This document shows, piece after piece, positions 34,992 through 42,960 of a stretch of DNA of 64,000 bases (within the stretch, counting starts at the first letter, position 1; each line of letters opens with the position of its first letter). The translations under genes were made by a program, and so were the position numbers. Below the pieces are notes generated by a model, which ran no database searches, had not been told where the DNA came from, and was given only the letters and a program-made list of their open reading frames with translations. This stretch comes from Terriglobia bacterium (lineage in GTDB: Bacteria > Acidobacteriota > Terriglobia > Bryobacterales > Bryobacteraceae). The stretch is taken from NCBI GenBank assembly GCA_020073145.1, contig JAIQFS010000008.1:1-64000 (forward strand). Direction: 5' to 3'.

Positions 34992-35795
34992 GTGTTTCCA
35001 CCAAGCCGCGCCGCTCAATTTCAGACTCCAGCCCGCCGGGGTGCTACCTCTGGAATCAGAAGAGGTCTCCCCTTGTCGCTTCCCCACCATCCCTTCTCTG
35101 AGAAGCAGCGCGCTGCGAACCGCGCGAATGCCCAGCACTCCACCGGACCGCGTACCGCCGAAGGCCTGGCGCGCTCCGCGCAGAACGCCCGCAAGCACGG
35201 CTTCACCGCCTCCACCTTTGCCGTCGTGCGCCTCGAAGAGCTCGACGAAGTCGCCCGCCTCAATGACGACCTCCTCCACGTCTGCCCGCCGGTCTCCTCC
35301 CAGGAACTCTACGACCTCGAGCGCATCGCCCTCTCCCAGCAGGCCCTCCTCCGCGCGGCCCGCCTCGAAGCCGGCCTCTTCACCACCGCCCTCGATGCCA
35401 CCCTCTGTCGCGACGGCACGCCCTTCATCCCCATGTCCCAGGAGCTCGCCGGCAATGGCGATATCGAAATCACCCGCGCCCAGAACCGCAATTACGCCCT
35501 CGGGGAAGGCTTCCACCGCATGGCCCAACGCTCCAATAGTTGGTCGCTGTTCCTGCGCTATCAGGCCCAGTCCGACCGGCTGTACCGCCGCGCCGTGGAG
35601 GACTTCGAGCGCCTGAAGCGCCTCCGCCCCTCCCTGCCCGGCGAGGATTTCCCAAACGAACCCACCGATGGCGCCCAACCCGCTGGAAACGAAAGCGCTT
35701 CGCCTGTTGACGAAACGAACCCATTTCCGCCCGCCAACCCGCCGGATCCGCCGGCGCCCGAAGCTCCCGCCGCTCAGGCCGGTGCGCGGCTTGCC
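34992..35795 (+). pseudogene. TGPRTAEG-type accessory protein gene, normal stop lost
   Basis: The protein-like part carries SEKQRAANRANAQHSTGPRT followed by AEGLARSAQNARKHG, a signature of a multi-copy protein family of unknown function common in acidobacteria. A helical body (about 75-230) and a Pro-rich tail with ETNPFPPANPPDPPAPEAP follow. Related proteins usually end about here. In this window the frame has no stop and continues to 36686 as the exact antisense of the sensor kinase gene, which cannot be functional coding. The end given is therefore the edge of the kinase gene, not a stop. GTG start, no clear ribosome-binding site. Confidence 0.5.
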
Positions 35796-37169
35796 TTACC
35801 CCGGCAGCCGCACCGTGAACGTGCTGCCCGCGCCGGGTTCGCTCGCCAGTTCCACCGCCCCGTGGTGCGATTCCGCGATCCACTTCACAATGGCGAGCCC
35901 CAGCCCGAACCCGTCCTGCTGCCGCGAGCGCGCCGGGTCTGCTCGGTAAAACCGCTCGAAGATGTGCCGCGAGGCTTCCGGCCCGATCCCCACCCCGGTG
36001 TCGGCGATTCGGATCCGCACATCCGCCCCCTGGGCCTCCAGCGTGGCCGAAACCGTCCCGCCCGGCGGCGTGTAGCGCACCGCGTTGTCCAGCAGGTTGG
36101 CCACCATGCGGCGCAGCAGCCCTTCGTCCCCGCGGAACGGCACGTCTTCCGCGCACCGGCACTGCACGTCGATCTGCCGCGCCGCCGCCAGCGGCTGCAC
36201 CGCCCGGCAGCATTCCGTCAACAGGTCGTTCAGATACAGCTCCTCCACCCGCAATTGCACCCTCCCGGCGTCGGCCCGCGCCAGGTTCAACAAATCGTCC
36301 ACCAGCCGCGAGAGCCGCTGCGACTCCAGCTGAATCGTGGCCAGCGACTCCCGGTACTCGGCGGCCGTCCGCTCCCGCGACAACGCCACATCGGCTTCCC
36401 CGCGGATCACCGCCAGCGGCGTCCGCAGCTCGTGCGACGCGTCCTGCACGAAGCGCCGCATGGTGTCGAACGATTGATCCAGGCGCGAGAGCAGCTCATT
36501 GAACGACGCCGCCAGCAGCGTCAGTTCTTCCGCCGCGCGCCCGATTTCCAGCCGCGCGTCCAGATTCTGGCTGCTGATGCGCCGCGCCTGCTCCGCCATC
36601 CAGCCCAGCGGGGCCAGCCCGCGCCGCGTCAGCCCGTAGCCCCCCGCGCCCGCCACCAGCAGCAGCAGCGGGAGCGCAATCGCTAGCGTGCGCCGCACCA
36701 CCCGCAAATCGGCGGCCACCGAATCCAGCGGCTCCACCGCCAGCACCGTAAACGTGCGGCCCTGGAACAAGAACCGGCGGGCCGCCGCGCGCGCGCCATT
36801 CGGTCCCCACTGCGGCAGTGCGAACGCGCTCTCCGTGCGCGCCACGTGCGCCGCCGCTGCCAGCGCCGCCCTCTCCCCCGCCGCGCCGCCCGCCAGCCAC
36901 CGGACGTCCTCCAGAAGCGCCACCACGTTGCCCCGCGGCTTCATCTCGGAAAGCACGTCCTCGGCGGCGTTGGGCGCGTCCCCATGCATCTCTTCCAGTT
37001 CCTCCGCCAGCAGCGCGGCCGCCGTGCCCGCCTGCGACGCCAGCGTCTCATCCAGCCGCCGCTCCAGCGAGCGCGCCAGCATCCCGTACAGCGCCAGGCA
37101 CAGCACCAGAAACAGCAGCGAGAAGAATGCCAGATACCAGGCCGTCAGCCGCAGCCGCAGGCTTCTCAT
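35796..37169 (-). CDS. Sensor histidine kinase (CusS/QseC type)
   Basis: 457 aa from the ATG at 37169, which overlaps the regulator's stop (ATGA). Two membrane helices (about 12-34 and 161-182) enclose a 125-residue periplasmic sensor domain. HAMP (about 183-235) and HisKA follow, with H246 in QDASHELRTPLAVIRGE. The HATPase has NLLDNAVRYTPPGG, ADTGVGIGP and GFGLGLAIV. The layout matches kinases that sense metals or antimicrobials and control RND efflux; the ligand cannot be read from the sequence. It pairs with the regulator at 37169. Confidence 0.92.
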   Translation of the reverse strand: MRSLRLRLTAWYLAFFSLLFLVLCLALYGMLARSLERRLDETLASQAGTAAALLAEELEEMHGDAPNAAEDVLSEMKPRGNVVALLEDVRWLAGGAAGERAALAAAAHVARTESAFALPQWGPNGARAAARRFLFQGRTFTVLAVEPLDSVAADLRVVRRTLAIALPLLLLVAGAGGYGLTRRGLAPLGWMAEQARRISSQNLDARLEIGRAAEELTLLAASFNELLSRLDQSFDTMRRFVQDASHELRTPLAVIRGEADVALSRERTAAEYRESLATIQLESQRLSRLVDDLLNLARADAGRVQLRVEELYLNDLLTECCRAVQPLAAARQIDVQCRCAEDVPFRGDEGLLRRMVANLLDNAVRYTPPGGTVSATLEAQGADVRIRIADTGVGIGPEASRHIFERFYRADPARSRQQDGFGLGLAIVKWIAESHHGAVELASEPGAGSTFTVRLPG

Positions 37170-37867
37170 CACGGCCGCTCTCCCGCGCCCGTTCCCCGCG
37201 CCGCCGCCAGCAGGTAGCCTTCGCCGCGCCGCGTGTGGATCAGACGCCGCTCCGCGTTCGCGTCCAGCTTGGCGCGCAGCCGCTTGATGTAAACATCGAT
37301 CACGTTCGAGAACGGATCGAAGTTTTCGTCCCACACGTGCTGCGCAATCTGTTCCCGTCCCACCACCCGGCCTTCATTGAAGACCAGGAATTCCAGCAGC
37401 GCATACTCCTTCGCCGTGAGGGTCACCGGCCGGCCTCCGCGCGCCACCGCGTGGCTGGCGGTGTTGAGCGTGAGGTCGGCCACCTGCAGCGTGGCTGGCC
37501 GAAGCGCCGCCGAGCGGCGCAACAGCGCCCGGATGCGCGCCAGCAGTTCCTTGAAGTCGAAGGGCTTGGTGAGATAGTCGTCGGCTCCGCAGTCCAGCCC
37601 CGCCACCCGGTCATCCACGCTGCCGCGCGCCGTCAGCATCAGGATCGGAATGCGCCGGCCCAGGCCGCGCAGTTCCCGGCAGACCGCGTGTCCGTCCTTG
37701 CGCGGCAGCATCACGTCCAGAATCACCAGGTCGTATTCGTTCACCGACCCCAGGTGCAGCCCTTCCTCGCCGTCGCGCGCCAGGTCCACCGCGTAGGTCT
37801 GCTCGCGCAGGCCCTTGGCCAGGAACCCCGCCACCCGGGCTTCGTCCTCCACCAGCAGAATCCGCAC
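37169..37867 (-). CDS. OmpR/PhoB-family response regulator
   Basis: 232 aa from the GTG at 37867. Receiver: D8-E9 region (VEDE), phosphoacceptor D51 (VILDVMLP), T79 and K101 (YLTKPFD). The winged-helix DNA-binding domain carries LTAKEYALLEFL, VIDVYIKRLRAKL and the terminal HTRRGEGYLL. A longer TTG start (37903) lies inside the promoter. The GTG follows a -10 hexamer by 7 nt, with AGGAGAG directly before it, so it may be leaderless or use a very close ribosome-binding site. The nearby shared motif suggests autoregulation and control of the efflux operon. Confidence 0.92.
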   Translation of the reverse strand: MRILLVEDEARVAGFLAKGLREQTYAVDLARDGEEGLHLGSVNEYDLVILDVMLPRKDGHAVCRELRGLGRRIPILMLTARGSVDDRVAGLDCGADDYLTKPFDFKELLARIRALLRRSAALRPATLQVADLTLNTASHAVARGGRPVTLTAKEYALLEFLVFNEGRVVGREQIAQHVWDENFDPFSNVIDVYIKRLRAKLDANAERRLIHTRRGEGYLLAAARGTGAGERP

Positions 37868-37874
37868 CTCTCCT

Positions 37875-37908
37875 ATTGTGCGCGACCGGACGGGAACGCA
37901 CAATGAAC
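37875..37908 (-). promoter_or_regulatory. Promoter/operator of the OmpR-type two-component operon
   Basis: Minus strand: -35 TTGTGC (37898-37903), 17-bp spacer, -10 CACAAT (37875-37880), then 7 nt to the GTG. The two hexamers lie in a perfect inverted repeat, ATTGTGCG (37875-37882) and CGCACAAT (37897-37904). The same sequence therefore reads as a promoter in the opposite direction, toward the sugar transferase. Over the -35 lies GAACGCACaATGAAC (37894-37908), which matches the efflux operon site at 14 of 15 positions and in the same position relative to the -35. Confidence 0.65.
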
Positions 37909-37973
37909 CGCGATTTCACAACATGTTTACACGGCCTGCTGCGGGGCCGCCGCTAAGATCGAGGTAGGTATCC

Positions 37974-38627
37974 GTGGCATCCGTTCCGCTCCTCCGTCAA
38001 GCCGCCCCCGCGGTTCCAGTCGCTTCGCCCGCCGCCGACTTCTGGGAAAGATTGGCCTCCGCCGCGGCGTTGATCGCGGTGAGTCCGGTGTTGTGCGCGA
38101 GTGCGGCGACGCTGGCGATCCTATCGGGACGCAGCCCGCTCATCGCCCACCGCCGCGTTGGCTGGCACGGCTCCGACCTGTGGATGCTGAAGCTGCGAAC
38201 GATGTGGGACCGCGACAGTGGCCCCCATTCCGGCTGGATCGAGTACATCGATGACGAAACCGGCCCTCTCCGCAAACACGACCGGGACCCGCGCGTTCCC
38301 AGCGCCTTCGCCCGTTTCTGCCGGCGCCATTCCATCGATGAGTTGCCGCAGTTGATCCACGTCATCCGCGGCGAGATGTCGCTGGTCGGTCCGCGCCCCC
38401 TGACCGCCCGCGAATTGCGCAGCCATTACGGCCCGGATGCGGAGGAGGTCCTCGAAGCCAAGCCCGGCATCGCCGGCCTCTGGCAGGTCTCCGGACGCAA
38501 CCGCCTCACCTACGCCGAGCGCCGGGAGTTCGACTTGCAGTTGGTGCGCGCCCGTTCTCTCCGAATGGTTCTGCGGATTCTGTTCCGCACCGTGGCTGAA
38601 GTCTGGACCGGCGCCAACTCCTGGTAG
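37974..38627 (+). CDS. Sugar transferase (undecaprenyl-phosphate glycosyl-1-phosphate transferase)
   Basis: 217 aa. It would load the first sugar phosphate onto undecaprenyl phosphate to start a surface polysaccharide unit. Family motifs: SPLIAHRRVGWHG and MLKLRTM, RRHSIDELPQL, GEMSLVGPRPL and KPGIAGLWQVSGRN. One N-terminal membrane segment (about 28-50), so it is the short PglC/WbaP-C-type form without the extra N-terminal helices of WcaJ. GTG start with GAGGTAGGT upstream. First gene of the polysaccharide locus. Confidence 0.9.
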   Translation: MASVPLLRQAAPAVPVASPAADFWERLASAAALIAVSPVLCASAATLAILSGRSPLIAHRRVGWHGSDLWMLKLRTMWDRDSGPHSGWIEYIDDETGPLRKHDRDPRVPSAFARFCRRHSIDELPQLIHVIRGEMSLVGPRPLTARELRSHYGPDAEEVLEAKPGIAGLWQVSGRNRLTYAERREFDLQLVRARSLRMVLRILFRTVAEVWTGANSW

Positions 38628-38643
38628 CCGGAGTGTTGGCTCC

Positions 38644-38671
38644 GGGCCGCCCCTAAAGGTAGAGGCGGCCC
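38644..38671. terminator. Bidirectional terminator-like hairpin
   Basis: Arms GGGCCGCC (38644-38651) and GGCGGCCC (38664-38671) pair perfectly. Two more pairs form after one mismatch, and the loop is AAAGGT. It lies between the convergent stops at 38627 and 38679. No long T-run follows, so strength is uncertain. Confidence 0.5.
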
Positions 38672-38678
38672 CTCGATC

Positions 38679-40205
38679 CTATTGACCCGCTAACGGCGTC
38701 GCGTCCGGCAGATCGCCCGGAGGCAGCGACGAGAACACCGGGAAGTCTTCGGCGTTGATCGCCAGGCTCAGGATCGGCACCGTCGAGGTCACCTCCACCG
38801 AACCGTTGAAGCTCGGCAACCCCAGGAGCGAGGAAACCAGCTGCGATCCGTGCGCATTCGGCGCCAGTTGGAAGCTCGTGCTGCCCAGAACCGTTCCCGT
38901 CGTATCGAGCGCCGTGATCGTCACCGTCGCGGCTTGCGCCGACGGGTTCCCGTACGTCACCCCCGTCAGCGTCTGCCCAAAGGTCACGAACTCGGTGGCC
39001 GGAGCCGTCACGGCGTTCACCGCCGCTTCTCCCTGCGGCACGCCATTACTGTAGAAGCGGAAGATCAGGCTGGCCTTCACCGGCTGGGTGCATTGCGCCA
39101 CGGCCCAGCCTCCCACGTTGGCGGAGTTCGCAGCGGCTTGCGATTCCTGGTGGAGGTCCTCACCCGGTCCCAGAATGTCGGTTCGCGTGGTAACGGCGGC
39201 GGCTCCGCCAAACGGAATCGCCAGAGGCGCCCCCGTGTCCCCAAAGAACGAAGTCTGGCAGCTCATGCTCTGCTGCCCATAGTTCACGATCGTCAGCGTG
39301 GTCTGCCACCCGCCGCCCAGAGCCAGGTGCGGAAAGTAGTACGTGTTGGTCGGCGCGCCCGACACCGGGTTCGGATCTCCTGTTCCAAACGACAGCGGCG
39401 TCCCATCCGGCAAATCGCCCGGAGGCAGCGAGGAGAAGACCGGAAAGTCTTCCGCATTGATCGACAGGCTCAGAATCGGAACCGTCGAAGTCACCTGCAC
39501 CGAACCGGTGAAACTGGCCAACCCCAGCAGTGACGAGACCAACTGCGACCCATGCTGTCCCGGCGGCAGTTGGATGGTCGTGCTGCCCAGAGGCGTCCCC
39601 GGGCCCGTGTTCTGCGCCTGAATGGTGACGGTAGCTGTTTGCGTGGAGGGGTTCGCGTACGTCACCCCCGTCAGCGTCTGGGCAAAGGTCACGAACACGG
39701 TGGACGGCGCCGTCACCGCGTTGACCCCCGCCTCTCCCTGCGGCTTGCCGTTACTGTAGAAGCGGAAGATCAGGCTGGCCTTGACCGGCCCGGTGCATTG
39801 CCCCTCCGCCCAGCCTCCCACGTTGGCGGAGTTGGGATCGGCCTGCGATTCCTGATGCAGGCTCTGCCCCGGTCCCAAGAGGTCGGTTCGCGTGGAAGCC
39901 GTCCCTCCACTGAACGGAACCAGCAGCGGATTGCCGTTGTCCCCCGTGAAGGTGGTCTGGCAGCTGACACTCACCTTCGAATAGTTCACATACGTCAGCG
40001 TGGTCTGCCAGCCGCCGCCCAGAGCCAGATGAGGAAAGTAGTAGGTGTTGGAAACGGGCGTCGTATCCGCTTGCGCGAGGTTTGAGGCGAGCTGGCCGCC
40101 GAAGATCGAAGTATAAGTTCGTTGCCGTGCGGCCGGAGCCGTCTGGCCGTATGCCGCAACTGTCCCACTCAAGATAACAAGTGTTAACAGGAAAGAAGTC
40201 CTCAC
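38679..40205 (-). CDS. Secreted protein made of two near-identical repeats
   Basis: 508 aa. Signal peptide MRTSFLLTLVILSGTVAAYG. The mature protein is two tandem copies of a domain of about 225 residues. Each starts NTYYFPHLALGGGWQTTLT and contains KASLIFRFYSNG followed by NAVTAP. Each ends in SINAEDFPVFSSLPPGDLPD or its near-match AINAED. Each copy has one Cys pair. The copies are similar enough at DNA level to suggest recent duplication or gene conversion. The beta-rich, Ser/Thr/Gly-rich composition suggests a cell-surface or matrix protein. No family was recognised. It is convergent with the sugar transferase. Confidence 0.75.
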   Translation of the reverse strand: MRTSFLLTLVILSGTVAAYGQTAPAARQRTYTSIFGGQLASNLAQADTTPVSNTYYFPHLALGGGWQTTLTYVNYSKVSVSCQTTFTGDNGNPLLVPFSGGTASTRTDLLGPGQSLHQESQADPNSANVGGWAEGQCTGPVKASLIFRFYSNGKPQGEAGVNAVTAPSTVFVTFAQTLTGVTYANPSTQTATVTIQAQNTGPGTPLGSTTIQLPPGQHGSQLVSSLLGLASFTGSVQVTSTVPILSLSINAEDFPVFSSLPPGDLPDGTPLSFGTGDPNPVSGAPTNTYYFPHLALGGGWQTTLTIVNYGQQSMSCQTSFFGDTGAPLAIPFGGAAAVTTRTDILGPGEDLHQESQAAANSANVGGWAVAQCTQPVKASLIFRFYSNGVPQGEAAVNAVTAPATEFVTFGQTLTGVTYGNPSAQAATVTITALDTTGTVLGSTSFQLAPNAHGSQLVSSLLGLPSFNGSVEVTSTVPILSLAINAEDFPVFSSLPPGDLPDATPLAGQ

Positions 40206-40269
40206 GATTTCCCCTCGGTTTCCATCTTACGGACAAACGCGCGCGGGCCGGGTAAATTCCGAGCACATT

Positions 40270-42108
40270 TTACTTTTGCGCAAGCCGTGGTTGTACGGTG
40301 TTTAACTCCGCGCGCATCTCGTCCAGGGTGCGAGCGACTTCGGGATGCTTGCCGCCGTCGAGTGCCGCGGCCAAAGCCGCTTCGCGCCGGGCTTCCTCCA
40401 TGCGCCCTTGCACTTGCAGGACTTGCGCCAGAGTCCAGTGCGGCTTGAACCAGTTCGGATAGGCGCGGATGGCCGCCCGCAGGCTGCGCTCGACGCATGG
40501 GCCGTCTTCGCGGCTGCCGCAAAAGACGGCCAGGTTGTACCACGCGTTAAAGGGATCCTCCGCGGTTTGGGTGGCGCTCACCGCCGCCGTACTGGCTTCG
40601 CGGAGGGCGGCCGCCCGGGTCTGCGGGTTGGGCGATTCGGACGCCAGCGCGAGCGCTGCGCGCGCGTACCAGAGGTCGCCGGTTCCGCCCGGCAGGTGCA
40701 GCCTCTCGTACTGTTGAAACTGCGCGGCGGCATAGGACACATCGCCGCGATCGAGCCCGTCCTTGGCCGACGCCAGCGCGGAATCGGCGGCCGCCAGCCG
40801 GGCGGCGCAATACAGAAGACCCGCGGCCACCACGGTCGCGCCCGCGGCCCATGAGCGAGACCGCCGGAGGGTCACGGCCGGAGTCTTCACCGCGACCACC
40901 AGACCCAGCGTCACGAAGAGCAGGAGCGCCGTCGGGACCGTGAACGAAGTGAACTGCTGGCTGACCACGCCGGCCGCCAGCGCGCCGGCGAGCGCCGGCA
41001 GCTTCCAGCGGAGGGCGGCCGCGAATCCCAACCCACAGAGCGCGGCCAACACCAGCAGGCCCGGCACTCCCTGCGCCACCAGCGTGTCGAGAAACATGTT
41101 GTGCGGCGACTCGTGCGCAAAGTCGGGAAACGACTGCGCCAGCGTGGCCGATTCGTACTGCGGGAACTCGGCGGTAAACACTTCCGGTCCATATCCGGCC
41201 GCCAGCCGGTGAGAGGCCATGTGCACGCTATCGCGCCAGAGATCGAGGCGGGCGCCGCCCCGGGCATCTTCCGCAAACCACCGGGCGCGGCTGCGCAATT
41301 GCTGACCGGGCGGCGCGTAATAGAAGATCGCTCCGGCCAGAATCGCCGCGCCCGCCAACGCCAAGGTGCGGCGCGTGACCTGGATTCTCCCCACGGCAAT
41401 CCAGACGACGCCGCCGGCCGCCAGGCCCAGCAGGGCCGCGCGCGTACCTGTCATCACCATGGCGCATCCGGCCAGCAACGACGCGGTCTCAGCGACTCGC
41501 CGCCACGCCGTGGATGTTTCCATGGTCCGCAGGTGTAGGCTGAGAAACACCACGAACAGCAGCCATGTGGCGAAGTAGCTGGCATACCCCAACGTTCCGG
41601 GCGGCCGGACGATGGTCCAGATCCCCTCGCCGACGTGATAGCTGGCGGCCGGCAGAAACGGGTCGGCACCCAGGTATTGGCCGATTCCGTACAGCGCGGT
41701 GGCCGCGCCGGCCCCGGTCACTCCGCGCAGAAGAGTGCGGACGCGCTCGGGCCGGCCGGCGCATCCCACAGCGATGGACCAGCTGAAAAGGCAAACTGCC
41801 AGTTGAATTACGCTGCCCGAGCGCCTCCAATTCGTGCCGAAGAGCGAGAATGCCGGCTGCGCGGACAGCGCCGTCGAGACCGCGAGCGACGCCGCATTCA
41901 AAAGAAGCAGAACCGAGAAAGCGGTCAGGACCTTTCGCGAGCGGTCCGGCAAGGACACGGGGATTCCCGAGAATGCCATCCACAACAGAACCGCGCCGGT
42001 CCCCGCCAGCAGCACGACGATCTTGGGAGTAACATCGAAGTAAAATGAGTAGCCAGGCGCGATAATTAACGCGAGTAGTGCGACCACGGCGGCCTGGAGA
42101 CGGGACAT
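40270..42108 (-). CDS. O-antigen ligase/polymerase-like membrane protein with C-terminal TPR region
   Basis: 612 aa. About 12 membrane helices cover residues 1-440. A large periplasmic loop of the Wzy_C type carries ESPHNMFLDTLVAQGVPGLL, the usual conserved His region. The C-terminal 170 residues are soluble TPR-like helices (DVSYAAAQFQQYERL, NAWYNLAVFCGSREDG). It probably polymerises or ligates polysaccharide repeat units at the periplasmic face. It is transcribed divergently from wzz, with only 27 bp between the starts. Confidence 0.8.
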   Translation of the reverse strand: MSRLQAAVVALLALIIAPGYSFYFDVTPKIVVLLAGTGAVLLWMAFSGIPVSLPDRSRKVLTAFSVLLLLNAASLAVSTALSAQPAFSLFGTNWRRSGSVIQLAVCLFSWSIAVGCAGRPERVRTLLRGVTGAGAATALYGIGQYLGADPFLPAASYHVGEGIWTIVRPPGTLGYASYFATWLLFVVFLSLHLRTMETSTAWRRVAETASLLAGCAMVMTGTRAALLGLAAGGVVWIAVGRIQVTRRTLALAGAAILAGAIFYYAPPGQQLRSRARWFAEDARGGARLDLWRDSVHMASHRLAAGYGPEVFTAEFPQYESATLAQSFPDFAHESPHNMFLDTLVAQGVPGLLVLAALCGLGFAAALRWKLPALAGALAAGVVSQQFTSFTVPTALLLFVTLGLVVAVKTPAVTLRRSRSWAAGATVVAAGLLYCAARLAAADSALASAKDGLDRGDVSYAAAQFQQYERLHLPGGTGDLWYARAALALASESPNPQTRAAALREASTAAVSATQTAEDPFNAWYNLAVFCGSREDGPCVERSLRAAIRAYPNWFKPHWTLAQVLQVQGRMEEARREAALAAALDGGKHPEVARTLDEMRAELNTVQPRLAQK

Positions 42109-42114
42109 ATCGGT

Positions 42115-42121
42115 TACACTA
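42115..42121. promoter_or_regulatory. Overlapping divergent -10 elements between the ligase and wzz genes
   Basis: The palindrome-like core GTTACACTAAC gives TACACT on the plus strand (42115-42120, 15 nt before the wzz ATG). On the minus strand it gives TAGTGT (42116-42121, 7 nt before the ligase ATG). The two promoters would overlap and compete. Confidence 0.35.
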
Positions 42122-42135
42122 ACTCAGGAAAACGC

Positions 42136-42960
42136 ATGGCGGACGCGTCAGATGGATTTCGTTACATTCGTTACGTCCGGCTGCGATGGCGGTTCGTCGC
42201 CGCGAGTTGCCTGATCGCAGTGGCATTCGCAGGCGCGGTGAGCCTGGCGCTGCCGCGAGAGTATACAGCCACCGCACGAATCGTGATTGAACCTCCAGCC
42301 GGCGCGGATCCGCGCTCGGCCACGGCGGTGAGCGCCGTCTATCTCGAATCCCTGAAAACGTACGAACAGTTCGCTGGCAACGACAGCCTGTTTCAGAAAG
42401 CAGCCGGCCGCTTTCAGCTCCGCGCGCTGCTGGGCGCCCGCTCGATCGAATCCATCAAGAAGAGTGTACTGAGGGTGGGGATGATTCGCAATACGCGGAT
42501 CCTGGAGATCGCGGCAACGCTACCGGATCCGGCGCGGGCGCAAGCCCTCGTCCAGTTTCTGGCGGAGGAAGCGGTCCGGCTGAACCGGTCGCTGACCGCG
42601 GAAAGCGAGCGCGACCTCATCCAGGGGATCGAGCAGCAGGAGCGCGAAGCCCGCGCGCATCTGGCGCAGGACGGCGAAAAGCGTGATGGCACGGCGGGGG
42701 CCGCGGACGCCATCGACACCCAACTGCGCGAAGGTCGCAACGACGTTGGCTATCGCGGCGAGCGCCTGAGCATCATCGACCCGGGCGTGGTGCCGGAGCA
42801 GCCGTCTTCTCCCGACGTCCCGATGAACCTGGCCGCGGCTCTTGTGCTCGGTCTGCTGCTGCCGGCGGTCTATCTCGCGCTTGCGCTGGGTTTCCAGCAG
42901 CAGCGCGCGGAATCGCGGCGCGGCGGGCTGCAGACACTGTACAAGACCGGCGATGAATAG
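42136..42960 (+). CDS. Wzz-like polysaccharide chain-length protein
   Basis: 274 aa. Two membrane helices (about 17-40 and 235-258) flank a periplasmic domain, the standard Wzz topology. The Pro-rich stretch before TM2 (VVPEQPSSPDVPMN) fits the family. The helical hairpin is shorter than in enterobacterial Wzz, and there is no fused tyrosine kinase. It sets the length of the polymer made by the neighbouring Wzy-like proteins. Its stop overlaps the next gene's ATG by 8 nt. Confidence 0.75.
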   Translation: MADASDGFRYIRYVRLRWRFVAASCLIAVAFAGAVSLALPREYTATARIVIEPPAGADPRSATAVSAVYLESLKTYEQFAGNDSLFQKAAGRFQLRALLGARSIESIKKSVLRVGMIRNTRILEIAATLPDPARAQALVQFLAEEAVRLNRSLTAESERDLIQGIEQQEREARAHLAQDGEKRDGTAGAADAIDTQLREGRNDVGYRGERLSIIDPGVVPEQPSSPDVPMNLAAALVLGLLLPAVYLALALGFQQQRAESRRGGLQTLYKTGDE

